Assembly: GCA_020740775.1 (NCBI GenBank)
Contig: JAHEWK010000003.1
Location: forward strand, 2,542,001 to 2,606,000
Length of the DNA: 64,000 bases
DNA from: Ilyonectria destructans
Lineage: Eukaryota > Ascomycota > Sordariomycetes > Hypocreales > Nectriaceae
Direction of reading: 5' to 3'
The notes under the pieces are model-generated. The model was not told where the DNA came from. It searched no databases and worked only from the letters and a program-made list of their open reading frames with translations. Each line of letters begins with the position of its first letter. Position 1 is the first letter of the stretch. The translations under genes and the position numbers were made by a program. Of this stretch, positions 24,570 through 34,207 are shown piece by piece.

Positions 24570-26148
24570 CTACAATTCGCGCTTCTGCCTCTCTGTCTCC
24601 TTGGTATCCTCCAGCTCCTTGCGGATCATGTCGTTGAAGTCGTCTGGGTTGTCGAGATACAAGTGGTGACCAGCTTTAGAGACGAGCAAGACCTTGGCGC
24701 TGCCGTTCTCACTCCGCTTCTCCTCATCTGTGCCGTGGATCAGGGCCTTTCGCTTGGTCTGGTTCAGCTTCTCCTGGGCAGCGAGACCACCAGCCACATC
24801 CATCCAGTCGTTTTCTCCGTACATGAAGACAATCGGAATGCCAGTCTCCTTCAGTGCCTTGGCACCGTCTGGTTGTGGGATGGGTTGTCGGCCAACTTCT
24901 TGGATGCGGTTGATGACTGGTCGGCGAGCATACGCGCCAGGGGCGAGGATGTATGCAAGCGCATACTCGCCGCTACCCTTTTGTTTGAAGATGGAGAAGG
25001 AGTAGTCGTGGAGAGCCTGGGACTCTTTGGGAGGCAGATGATTGAATCTTCGGGAACTCCACCCAGAGACGAATCTGGGGCCCAAGGGACCAGTCAATCG
25101 CACGATGCTGAATGGGGAGATGTTGGCGTCCCAGAGCCAGACAAACCAGCTCGGAAGGGGGCGCTTGATGACGACATGGGCGGGCTTGTGCCTTGCGAGC
25201 GTGCTGGCAGCCTCGGTGGTGGCCATCGGATCGTCGGTGAAGTCGCTTGGCAAGGTCGGTTCTTCGGGGTCGGGCATGGCGGCGTTGACGGCATAGGGAT
25301 CCTCAGGGATTCCGACGGGAGAAGCCAAGATCAACTTCTTCAAGTGTCCCGGGTACTTGATCGCATAGGATACTGCGAGGTATCCGCCGAGCGAGTGTCC
25401 CAACAGCGTGAACCGTTCAATCTTGCGGGCCTTGCGCCATTCTTCAAGGGCATCAATGAACCAGTTCTCGGCTTCCTTGACCTGTTCCTCCTTGTCTTTG
25501 GCGTGGATCTTGAATGGAGGTCGTGTTGAGTTACCCATGCCCAGCATGTCGAGAGCATACAACTTAAGGCCCTGGACGCGCGAAAGGGGCTCAAAGTTCT
25601 TGTAGAAGAAGCCCAGACCGGCGCCGTAGCCGTGGACCATAACGAGGGTCTCCTCAGTTTCTTCTCCGACTCTCTCTACCGAGACCTCATTTAGGGCGCG
25701 GTTCTTGCCAGAGAGCTGGACCATGGATCGTCGCCAGATTCGGGTTCCGTACGGGTCGGGGCTGTCGATGGCGTTCGGGTGGGTGATGGTGCCAGTGGCT
25801 TCCTTCAGGTACGGCATGAGGCTGAGGACATTGTGCTCAACGTTTTGAGGGGTCAAACTGGACCACTGGTGGCAAGTTAGTGACGGTCGACCGGAGACAA
25901 GAGAGGATTTGAATTTGCCAACTTACCCATTGGTATGCCGCGTCCTTGTAACCCATGGGGAAGAAGGCAGCGGCTGTGCGAGCAGGCGGCGTCTGCTTGT
26001 ATTCGTCTGCATGCTCAGCAGCACGCGAGGGCAGCGGGCGCACCGTGCCGTCGGTGGTGGACATCTTGGACTTGGTGGATGGAAGAGAGGCGGCGAGAGT
26101 GATACGGGAGAGTTGCAGCACCGCGGATGAGGTTTGAAGCTTGAGCAT
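24570..26148 (-). CDS. Alpha/beta hydrolase of the CLD1/ICT1/ABHD5 family, probably mitochondrial
   Basis: Resembles yeast Cld1 (cardiolipin deacylase) and Ict1/ABHD4-5 (lysophospholipid acyltransferase or hydrolase cofactors). Two exons: 26148-25927 and 25865-24570, joined by a 61-bp intron, encode 505 aa. The N-terminal 30 residues (MLKLQTSSAVLQLSRITLAA...) are basic and Ser/Ala-rich with no acidic residue, like a mitochondrial presequence. An internal Met in exon 1 could give a form without it. The core shows the oxyanion HGYGAGLGF loop, the nucleophile elbow LGHSLGGYLA (Ser near residue 230), an acid-region motif FMYGENDWMD, and a C-terminal GHHLYLDNP carrying both the catalytic His and the H-x4-D acyltransferase motif. 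It diverges from SPO7. Cardiolipin remodelling is the best guess; other lipid acyl chemistry is possible. Confidence 0.88.
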
Positions 26149-27194
26149 GCCTATGACAGCGGACGGGGGCCGGGGCGCTTTTGAAGCCCCAGGCCGCCGA
26201 TAAAAGAATAAGGAGGCGCTGCCAGGTTGCCGGGTATGCCAGCGGATGACGCCTCTGTCGTCTGGGTTGACACGTTTGGACGTCGGAGAGCCGGAGTTAA
26301 GGCAGAGTCGGATTTTGGATCGTTCCGATGCCGATGGGAATGCGGGATTGCCGGCGCTATGAGTGATGAAGTCCGCAGTGGGTGTAGGGAGGAGTTATGA
26401 CGGCGCATTGCAGGTCCGCAAGGGCCGATGTTAATGCAGAGATTGCGGACAGAGGGAGTCAATCCCGCGTGTGGGCGTCTGGGACGGGGTGAAAGCGCGC
26501 AAAACGAGATGTTTAGAAGCGTGGCGGCGAAGAAAGAGAGGCTCCGGCGGAATATATCGGTTCTTCTCCGTACCGTGGCTCCGGCGCTGTTGTCGACTGG
26601 ACTTTTTACTGGGCTTGCTGGGACAGAAATGCGCTAGTTTCCGCGTGCCCGCAGAGTACAATCCCCAACGTGTTGGGAGAATCTGCTGCAATTGGCGCTC
26701 GGACCCTGCCTCGTCCACTGTGGCTGTCCGCTGGGCTGTCCACTGTGAGTGCTGTGAGTGCGCGCAGCTGGCCACTGTCCGCTCCACTAAATTCCATGCC
26801 CATCCTCCGCTTGTGTCGCCTGGGCCGAGCACGGCAGACGACTCGCCCATGTGATGACGTTCCAAGCCCGCCCGCACTGGACGCTCACGCCCGAAAAAAG
26901 GCACCACCAAAGGCGCACCACGACAGATGAGAAGCTGGCCCACGTTTTGCGCTACCACAAGCCTCTCTCCAACACTTCAGCTTCCTCCCCGCGATATCCC
27001 TCCTAGCCGACGGCCTGCCCCTCGTTCCTGTTGCCGCCAGCCGCTGCCGTCGCGCCTGCACTTGCTTCCCTGCTTGAGCCGTCACCCTCAGCGTCTCCTC
27101 CGCGGCTGCATGGCCACAAGCTCTCCCTGACCGGCTGCCGTCCAGCCTCTTGGGGCCCGACTGAACCCCCCCGAACCCCGAATCTCTTATCACC
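26149..27194. promoter_or_regulatory. Shared divergent promoter region of the CLD1-like gene and SPO7
   Basis: About 1.05 kb between two divergent start codons. No supported coding frame is present. The SPO7 side has a pyrimidine-rich leader (26980-27190). Short direct repeats based on TGTCCACTGTG(A) occur around 26695-26775. Confidence 0.45.
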
Positions 27195-28475
27195 ATGGCC
27201 GACGACCTCGATTCCATCGTCAAGGGCGCATCTCTCCCGTCACAGGGTGCCAAGGATGCCGCCGGTACGAGCCCAATCATCGCCTCCTCCGGCAAACATG
27301 GCGATCCCCTCAATCACACACCGAGCTCGCCCTCCATGATATACCTGAATCTGCTCATCCTCGAGGCGTCTTTGCGAGCGCAGTTCCTCGAGCTGCGTGC
27401 GAGAAAACGCCATCATACCTTCTTTCTCACCCTCCTGACCTTGTGGATTGCCCTCTTCGGCTATGCCCTGTTCTTCGCCCCCCGAGAGGATGGACGAGGC
27501 GTCGGCGGCTCCATTTACTGGGCAGTCGAGGGTGCCGAGAAGGTGTGTCTGATGGGTGGCATAATTACCGCCGTGCTCGTGTGGGCAACCGGAATCTGGG
27601 ACCGCGGAATTCGATGGCCGCGACGCTGGTTTGCCATCTCGAACCGAGGGCTACGAGGCTTCAACTGCAAACTTGTCATAATACGGCGGCCATTGTGGTC
27701 CGAAGCGCTCTCGACCATTGGCTTTTTTCTAACCTACGGCCTCTTCTCGCACACCGCCAGCTCATCTTATCGATACGTTGAGCCGAGTCTGCTGCGCGAT
27801 GTGGACAAGGATCTTCAACTCTCCAATGAAAATCATCCCACTCTGGTGCTACCACAAGATGATGAGGAACGAGCAGGACATGAGGAAGACCTTGCGCCTG
27901 GAGGCGACTACGTGAAGCTGCTCTTGCTGGCCAAACCATTCTCCGCAAACTTCAGAGAGAACTGGGAGCTGTATCGCACCGAATACTGGGAGAAGGAGAA
28001 CGAACGCCGTGCCCTGCTGCGCCAAAAGGTCAAGGAGCGAGATCGCCAGCTTGCCAAGCAGCAGTATGGATGGTTTTGGTGGCTCCCGTGGCGACATCCT
28101 CAACACCGACGACCCGACCTGGAGAAGAGCGCCCATCCTCCGCGCCATCTGGTAGTTGAGAAAGAGCGCAGACGCCGCGGCAGCAGTGTCCGCCGGGCAT
28201 CTATGAGCTCGACCAGGAGCCAGACACCAACAATTGAGGGCGAGGATCAACCAGTCAATCGCCGGCCTAGCAGTGGCTCAGTCTCTGGACGTCGGAAGAA
28301 GCTTTCGACGAGCACCAAACCAAAACGGCCTGTGAACGAATCGCGGTCTGTAACGCCAGAGATTCCGTCGCCTTTGGCTCGAGAAAGAAGCGTTACGTTG
28401 GAGGCGGCTGCGAATAGCGACCTGCGGAATTCAGTGTCCTCGAGATCCAGCGTCAGTTCTAGAGAAAGAGAGTAA
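27195..28475 (+). CDS. SPO7: Spo7-like regulatory subunit of the Nem1-Spo7 phosphatase
   Basis: In yeast, Spo7 binds the phosphatase Nem1 on the nuclear/ER membrane. The complex dephosphorylates Pah1 (lipin), setting the balance between triacylglycerol and phospholipid synthesis and the shape of the nucleus. The 426-aa frame is intron-less and starts in an excellent context (CACCATGG). The conserved block begins at MIYLNLLILEASLRAQFLEL (about residue 48) and contains two transmembrane helices (HTFFLTLLTLWIALFGYALF and CLMGGIITAVLVWATGIWD). A conserved cytosolic part with FNCKLVI and WSEALSTIGFF motifs follows, then a KPFSANFRENWELYRTEYWE segment. The last 110 residues are basic, Ser/Arg-rich and disordered, a fungal extension. 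It is the functional counterpart of CHO2 elsewhere in the window. Confidence 0.93.
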   Translation: MADDLDSIVKGASLPSQGAKDAAGTSPIIASSGKHGDPLNHTPSSPSMIYLNLLILEASLRAQFLELRARKRHHTFFLTLLTLWIALFGYALFFAPREDGRGVGGSIYWAVEGAEKVCLMGGIITAVLVWATGIWDRGIRWPRRWFAISNRGLRGFNCKLVIIRRPLWSEALSTIGFFLTYGLFSHTASSSYRYVEPSLLRDVDKDLQLSNENHPTLVLPQDDEERAGHEEDLAPGGDYVKLLLLAKPFSANFRENWELYRTEYWEKENERRALLRQKVKERDRQLAKQQYGWFWWLPWRHPQHRRPDLEKSAHPPRHLVVEKERRRRGSSVRRASMSSTRSQTPTIEGEDQPVNRRPSSGSVSGRRKKLSTSTKPKRPVNESRSVTPEIPSPLARERSVTLEAAANSDLRNSVSSRSSVSSRERE

Positions 28476-28716
28476 CAGGGTATTGGAGCGAAAGCGAAAT
28501 CAGCCTTAGTAACAATGACGAATACACCGTGACTCATACTACATGATGGATAGCCATGTGATGTCAGATTGCTCAGTCACCCGGAAATCGTTGCCGATTT
28601 GCAGTTGGATTTACTCCCAGCTAGGAAGCTGGGATAAACCTCGTTGAGTCACACATGTTGCAGGGGATGCGATTAGGCTTTCCGTTGATTGTCCGTATCA
28701 TTGTCCCACTGGTTCC

Positions 28717-28759
28717 AGAGTATTGCTATTCGCACACGTTCAAAATGCTAATCGCACAC
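28717..28759 (+). repeat. Left terminal inverted repeat of the MITE-like element
   Basis: 43 bp, pairing with 29014-29056 at 42 of 43 positions. Beyond the arms, AAGTAC also continues the match after a 2-base gap. Confidence 0.85.
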
Positions 28760-29013
28760 AAGTACAAGTTTAAGTACAAGTTTTCGTACCTAAGTTTAAC
28801 GTGAGGTAATGTACCTAGCCTGTATGCGCCCCTTTAAGTATCTTATTCTGAGAAAGTTCCAGTTTCTACCCTAAAATAAATCGAAAGATAAAATTTAAAT
28901 AATAGAACTTAGAGAATAAATACTTAGAATAAAGTTAATTTAATTTTCTTAGGTTAAACTTACTAATAAGTGTGTTGTTGAGACTTCTTGGTGAAATTGG
29001 CTTATGTACTTAA

Positions 29014-29056
29014 GTGTGCGATTAGCATTTTGAATGTGTGCGAATAGCAATACTCT
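29014..29056 (-). repeat. Right terminal inverted repeat of the MITE-like element
   Basis: Reverse complement of 28717-28759 apart from one transition. It is followed by an AT-rich flank and, 160 bp on, the acetyltransferase ATG. Confidence 0.85.
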
Positions 29057-29216
29057 ATATTATTTGATATATATAAGAACCTGGGTCGGCTGCTTCATGT
29101 TTATGGCTACCTCTGCTGTTATCAACCTCCTGCGTGACTAGATATCCATACGGACATAACACCGGCTGTGTGTCGCATACTACCTGTCACTCTCCTCTCT
29201 TTATTCACTACCCACC

Positions 29217-29870
29217 ATGGTCTCGGGAACTCAAAACGGGTCCCACATTGACACTCTCCTAGAGTCCAAAACCTTCGCGATCTCTTTACGAAACCTCGAG
29301 CTCAAGGATGCTCCAGCCTTCGCCCGTCTCCTCTCAGACCCCCGCAATGCCTCCGACCCCAACATTAAGCCCATGGATGTATCCACCGCACAGGGCGCCA
29401 TTACGCGCATGCGAGAGTCTGCCTCTGAACCAACCGTTTGTGACGCCCACGGCAAAGTCATCACCGGTCCCAGCCGCGTGAACCTTGCGGTTGTGCTTGG
29501 GTCGGAGGACCAGCCTGATGGGAAGATGATCGGCCTGGGCGGGTACGGCGCCATCAAGGAGCTCGAACGCAATGGGGAGAAGCTCCGGGCTGGGGATGTG
29601 GGCGCGCTGATCGGGGCCGACTACAGGGGCAAGGGCTATGCAACCGAGACGATGAAATTGGCCATGGACTGGGGCTTTGCGGGTGTTGGACAGGGCGGAC
29701 TACAACTGGATCGCATTACCATCACGACCCTCAACGACAATGAGCCGATGATCAGACTTATCAATGACAAGTTGGGGCTGAAGGGCAAGGGAATTGAGAG
29801 AGAGGCAGAGACCGAAGGCGAGATAGAGTTATACTGGGAGTTGGAGAAAGGGGATTGGATACTGAATTGA
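29217..29870 (+). CDS. GNAT-family N-acetyltransferase
   Basis: Single-exon frame of 217 aa, starting CACCATGG. It fits the RimJ/RimL-like (Acetyltransf_3) branch: N-terminal FAISLRNLELKDAPAFARLL strand-helix, then the acetyl-CoA pyrophosphate loop in DYRGKGYATETMKLAMDWGF (R-x-G-x-G-x-A; about residues 137-156). LDRITITTLNDNEPMIRLI, where the Asn is the usual family hallmark, and a C-terminal ELYWELEKGDW strand close the domain. The acceptor substrate is unknown. The promoter carries the MITE-like insertion, so expression may differ from strains that lack it. Confidence 0.88.
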   Translation: MVSGTQNGSHIDTLLESKTFAISLRNLELKDAPAFARLLSDPRNASDPNIKPMDVSTAQGAITRMRESASEPTVCDAHGKVITGPSRVNLAVVLGSEDQPDGKMIGLGGYGAIKELERNGEKLRAGDVGALIGADYRGKGYATETMKLAMDWGFAGVGQGGLQLDRITITTLNDNEPMIRLINDKLGLKGKGIEREAETEGEIELYWELEKGDWILN

Positions 29871-30026
29871 AGGTCTTGTCGTCGTCTTGATAGCTAAGCT
29901 CCCCAAATCAACTCCTACTCAAAACCAAACTTCCGCAAAAACGCCCGAACACCAAAAGCTTCGTGCCCCCTATATCTTCGTCATGATGAAGTGAAAAAAA
30001 ACAAGTGAAGAAAAAAAAAAGTTGAA

Positions 30027-31577
30027 TCATGAACCAGAAACGGTCGTTTCCCAAATCAGAACAATCACGCTATCCATAAACTCATTCTCGGACCGCTTGA
30101 AAGTCGCGGTATCTCCCACAGCGGCGCGCTTCACGTAGGCCTGCCACACGGCGCCGTCTGTGCCTCGCACCGAGTCCATCAGCCGCCACACGTTGCGGCG
30201 TCCCGTCCAGAAGAGCATCTTGCGCTTGATGTCGTCCTCGTCGAGGTGCAGGGGGCCGATGAGGGCCTTGCGGCCGACGCCGGAGTTGGGCATGTCGGCC
30301 ATGTTCATGCCGTCCGGGTACTCGGTGATGGTGTACCCGTTGACGAGGATCCAGTTGTCACGGAAGCGGTAGCGCTGCAGGAAGCACGCCTCGCCGCACA
30401 CGTCGGTGACTAGGTGCGCCATGCTCGGGTTGAGCTGGTGACGATCCTCGTAGTGGTGCAGCGCCAGCGGCGGGACGCCCGTCTCGTAGCTGTCGGTTCG
30501 CGCGGCGTATTCGTCGTTATCGTTGGGCGAGTAGAAACTCGGGAGCACACGCATCTCCATGTCGGTGTGGTGCGTCAGGCAATCTTGTAAGAGGGTGTCC
30601 CATCCCTTGTTTTCCGAATCTGCGCCTGAGCTGTCGAGGCACGAAAGCCCGGTGGCTCGCGACAGAGCAGAGCGCGTGAGGAACACAGCGCCTCCGCCGT
30701 ACGTGGTCACGAATCCGTCTCCGATGGCCCAGTCGGCCCTCTCGCTAGGCAAGCCCACGTAGAGCTCCTTGTCGGAGTTGTAGTTGAACAGGCGATGCTG
30801 GAGGTACGACAGGTTGGGCAAAAAGACCTGGTCGTCGAAGATGCCGTACCACTTCTTGCGCTGGCCTTTCTGCGCCAGGGTGCCGCTAAAGTCCTTGATG
30901 ATTTGCATCATCCCAACGTATCTCTGGGCCACGGACATGGGCTCCGTCGAGGTGGTGACGTAGGCGTCGATTCCCTGGAACTTGAGAATCTCGCTGAGCT
31001 CCTTGACCTGGTGGTCTGGAGACTGGTTCAAGACGAGCACAAATGTCGCACCGTTTCCGTCATGGCTTCCTCCCGTCATCCACCGCGCCCAGTTCTTGAC
31101 CATGGTGAACTCGTCGTCCATGACTTTTTCGTAGGTGGTGGAGATGGCGAACAAAAAGTCGGAAGCGTCTACCTGCGCAGGGAGCGGGCTCCCGGGGACT
31201 GGGACGTCCAGCTGCTTCTGAGCGACCAACTGAAGACGGCTGGGGTTTTCCACATCGATATAGTTGAATTCGTTAGAATGAAAGTCGGCGTCGAGATTCG
31301 TCACGGACGTCCACTCCGAGTCCTGCTCGAGGGCCCGGATCTTCCACGCTGACCATGCGGTGGAATTCGTGAGACGATACTTGTTCTTGAGGCGATTCAA
31401 GTACTGCTCTTCCGCCGGGGGGGCCTCTGCGGCCAGGTCCGCATAATCGATAACAATGTTCCTCGTCTGAGACCTCGACAAACGCTGGGTGTAGAGGAAG
31501 AAGACGACAACAAGCACAAACACAAACAGCCGGATGACCTTGGAGGGCAGGGCTGGGGGGCCGGTGAGCACGACCAT
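30027..31577 (-). CDS. Fringe-like/GT31-type glycosyltransferase (DUF604-like), Golgi type II membrane protein
   Basis: A 516-aa single-exon frame. A short cytosolic tail precedes one transmembrane anchor (VIRLFVFVLVVVFFLYTQ, about residues 13-30) and a lumenal catalytic domain, the typical Golgi type II layout. The catalytic region has GATFVLVLNQS, the metal-binding motif in WYGIFDDQVFLPNL (an acidic pair where other members have DxD), and ADWAIGDGFVTTYGGGAVFLTRSAL, as in fringe/beta-1,3-glycosyltransferases. GWDTLLQDCL and the HHYEDRHQLNP segment also fit the fungal DUF604/GT31 group. It probably adds a hexose to cell-wall or secreted glycans; donor and acceptor are unknown. Confidence 0.85.
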   Translation of the reverse strand: MVVLTGPPALPSKVIRLFVFVLVVVFFLYTQRLSRSQTRNIVIDYADLAAEAPPAEEQYLNRLKNKYRLTNSTAWSAWKIRALEQDSEWTSVTNLDADFHSNEFNYIDVENPSRLQLVAQKQLDVPVPGSPLPAQVDASDFLFAISTTYEKVMDDEFTMVKNWARWMTGGSHDGNGATFVLVLNQSPDHQVKELSEILKFQGIDAYVTTSTEPMSVAQRYVGMMQIIKDFSGTLAQKGQRKKWYGIFDDQVFLPNLSYLQHRLFNYNSDKELYVGLPSERADWAIGDGFVTTYGGGAVFLTRSALSRATGLSCLDSSGADSENKGWDTLLQDCLTHHTDMEMRVLPSFYSPNDNDEYAARTDSYETGVPPLALHHYEDRHQLNPSMAHLVTDVCGEACFLQRYRFRDNWILVNGYTITEYPDGMNMADMPNSGVGRKALIGPLHLDEDDIKRKMLFWTGRRNVWRLMDSVRGTDGAVWQAYVKRAAVGDTATFKRSENEFMDSVIVLIWETTVSGS

Positions 31578-32492
31578 GGTGGGGGAATGAACGTAGGCAG
31601 ATCACCAAAGCGGCGACCTAATATAAGTAGAAGCAAAGGAGTGACTTGAGGTGGGAGCGAAGAGGTCTGGATGAAGGCGAGGCTACCGGCGACCAGCGGG
31701 CATGCTGAAGAGCACAGGAAGAGATCACACAACGGCGGGACGAGAGACGAGGGGCCTACGACCTACACCTTGCGTCACAACGGGCGGCAGGGGACACTTA
31801 AAGCTTACATGGCGACAGGATCATCTCTAAGAGTGCAATTTGTGGCACGGCATCAGTGGCAGATCCGGTCCCTAGACCAGTCCCTGGACTAATATGAATT
31901 GAGTGCGCGGTGGGTCGATCATCCTTCAGCCAAGACGTGAAACTGATAGCCCCGGTTTCAATAAGCATGGATACAGTGACGAGAAGGGGAAAGAGGGTGA
32001 TAAGTTGGCGAAGGAGGGGTATCATGGATGAGGAGCAATTTAACCCAGACCGGGGGCCGGTGCTAATAGCTGGATTGGCGCCAATCATGGGGTCGCTCGT
32101 CTGGTCGCGCACATACTACGTGGTAGTTTAGGCACAGGACGGACGCACAAGACCACTGAGTGACATCCACAACGGTTGTCAGGATCGAAAGGAGCCTCCT
32201 CAGGAACCGATAGGTTGTGATTGGATTCCATAGACCCTGACTGCATCTGCATCTCGCGCCTGGTGATGTCAGGGCTGATAACCATATTTGCCCGTTGAAT
32301 GCGGATAGGCACCGCGAGATGACGGAGTGGGCGCGCCAGACGCACGCCGGGCTCTAGTAAGCAAACTAATGACATGGTGCAACCCACTTCTCCTCAGCGT
32401 GCGCGGAATAAGTCGGTTTTTAGCCTGGACGCGAATCCCTAATAATATTTGCGACTTTTGTTGAAAAGCGCTGACCGCCTGCATCCCAGTCC
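31578..32492. other. Intergenic stretch between the GT31-like gene and the SLATT gene
   Basis: About 0.9 kb with no supported coding region. The side near 31578 should be the GT31 promoter and leader. The side near 32492 should be the 3' end of the SLATT gene. Confidence 0.5.
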
Positions 32493-33299
32493 TCACTTTG
32501 CCGCTTCGGCGCCAGAACCCCCACCTCCTTGACCCTTGACCCTTGGCAGTTGAACCGTTGGTGTCGGCCCTGGCGCAACCGGGGGGGCGAAGCGTCTTCC
32601 CGCTTGGAGACCCCCGCTCGTGGTATAAGTCATGGGCTTGTTGGCTAAGACGGTCGCTTTCGCGTGCTGGTAGATGTCGAAGCACTCCGCGAGAGCTTGA
32701 TCAATCGTGTGGTTCGTTGGGACCATGGCGGTATCGAGGATCTCTCTGATGTGATCTTCGACTTCTCCAAACTCGGCCATGTTATATCCGTAGCGGTCCG
32801 GCAAGCCACTATTGTGAAGAAACGCAAGTAGCCCGGCAATGATGGTGTTGGCTGCGCCAAGAATGGTAATGGGCGTGCCTTGTTGCAGGCTGAGCGACCC
32901 GAGGCCTGTAAGGCTGGCTCCGAGGAAGAGTTGCAGGATCATTAGAACCTATCGCATGATGCTCGCAAAATGGAAATTGTAAAAGGCCTTTGTGCGTTGA
33001 TAGACAACATCCCTGTAGAGCCCGCGAGGAAGTCCTTTGGGAGGCCACCACCAGTTGACAGGGTGCAGAGGCGCTTGATTTTCTGCATCTTTGACACCCC
33101 CAACACCATGCGCGAGAATCAGCCACTCAGCGTGCGTGAGAAATCTGTGACGGGGGATGTTGCAAAGGCCCAGGTCGTGGCTCATAGGGGTAACGCCACC
33201 ATTGGAGTCCTCCTTGCTGACGCCGCGCTGGATGTCTGGTGTATCCAGAGTGCAGGTTGTGAAATCAGCCGCTAGGCTAGGTTTAGGCTCTTTCGACAT
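32493..33299 (-). pseudogene. Fungal SLATT (SMODS/SLOG-associating 2TM effector-like) protein with in-frame TAG
   Basis: From the ATG at 33299 (CCCATGTCG context) the frame runs 116 codons to a TAG at 32951-32949. It then continues in the same frame for 151 more codons to a normal end at 32493. Both halves fit the fungal SLATT domain. The upstream half ends in GLYRDVVYQRTKAFYNFHFA. The downstream half begins with transmembrane helix 1 (VLMILQLFLGASLTGLGSL), then helix 2 (ITILGAANTIIAGLLAFLHN), then YGYNMAEFGEVEDHIREIL and a Gly-rich tail. The stop sits exactly before helix 1, so the short product would lack the membrane part. No GT-AG intron can remove it, because the flanks are conserved coding sequence. 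Either it is a young nonsense allele (CAG to TAG would suffice) or the codon is recoded, for example by A-to-I editing to UGG. The cellular role of fungal SLATT proteins is unknown; bacterial relatives are predicted membrane effectors of defence systems. Confidence 0.78.
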
Positions 33300-34162
33300 G
33301 GGAGCTGCAAACGATCGAATAGGGGGGATCAAATTGTAGTAGGAGAGTTTGTATGATTTGCTGAAACGAGTCTGTTCATGCGTTTAGGAATGAGTATAGG
33401 GGGTCCCCGAAATCGTACATGCGAGCACTTACGTGGTAGGGTCTGACGGATTCAGGAGTGAGAATTCATGAGTTCAAAAGGTTAGACGAAGTAGAGAGTC
33501 GGTATGAGAAAGGTTGCTGAGTAGACACGGTTGCGGAGGGAGGTTGGGGAGAACAGGCTCTAGGGCCAAACTTTTGTGTCTATTGCCATGTTCGTTATTC
33601 CTTCCGCTGGAGAACGCCTGTATGGTGATTGAGAGATAAGGACAGGAGCATTTATGAGAAATGCTCTTGCATTATTAACAAGTGCTTTTAAAATGTAACA
33701 CTTGTGGGAAGGTTCCAAAAGTGAAAGCTGGTAGTGGAAAGCACTTATTCTACCCTTGGACATTGCGTCGAGATGCGGCAAGGGCCATGCACATCCTACC
33801 CATTGCAAAACGCGGGTGGCTCCTTGGGCATTTGGATATCAAGTCTGCCATCCAAGGCAACTTCTCTCAAATCCGGGTATTATGTTGAAATAAGCGTTGG
33901 TTTCGCGCCTTGATTACCCAGCGGCTTTATTATGAGAGAAACGGAACAGATATTGTAATTAGGTCGTTACATGAGAGTTTGATATTCAAATGACTTCCTC
34001 TTGCTAGCTTGGACCCCTGTGGACATGGCGGGGAGCTTACAGAGGTGGGGAGCAGCTCCTCACCGCCTTGGTGACGAGCGGCAGAATTGTCAAAATTTGG
34101 TTCCCACTTGACTTTTAGCATCTCGCGACCACAGCAGGCTGCCCTTTTTGCGACCCGCTTGC
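33300..34162. promoter_or_regulatory. Shared divergent upstream region of the SLATT gene and TRM1
   Basis: About 0.86 kb between divergent genes, with no supported coding frame. An AT-richer stretch lies at 33640-33700. Confidence 0.4.
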
Positions 34163-34207
34163 ATGTATCGCAGTGTTCTAAGATCAGGGCCAATTTCTGG
34201 CATACGC

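Larger units (their letters stand above)
28717..29056. mobile_element. MITE-like element with 43-bp terminal inverted repeats
   Basis: Left arm 28717-28759 and right arm 29014-29056 are reverse complements over 43 bp with one mismatch (a G/A transition at arm position 22). Each arm contains TTGCTATTCGCACAC and GCTAATCGCACAC. The roughly 250-bp interior is very AT-rich, with no coding frame. The arms begin AGAGTATTGC; a TA dinucleotide sits at arm positions 5-6 on both sides, so a Tc1/mariner-type TA target duplication (with the flanking AGAG/CTCT fortuitous) is possible. Size, non-coding interior and long arms fit a miniature inverted-repeat transposable element. The superfamily is not assignable by eye. 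It lies between SPO7 and the acetyltransferase gene, ending 160 bp before the latter's start codon. Confidence 0.8.

Noticed and set aside
24663..25529. 288-codon + strand frame
   Set aside because: Antisense shadow of the alpha/beta hydrolase gene.
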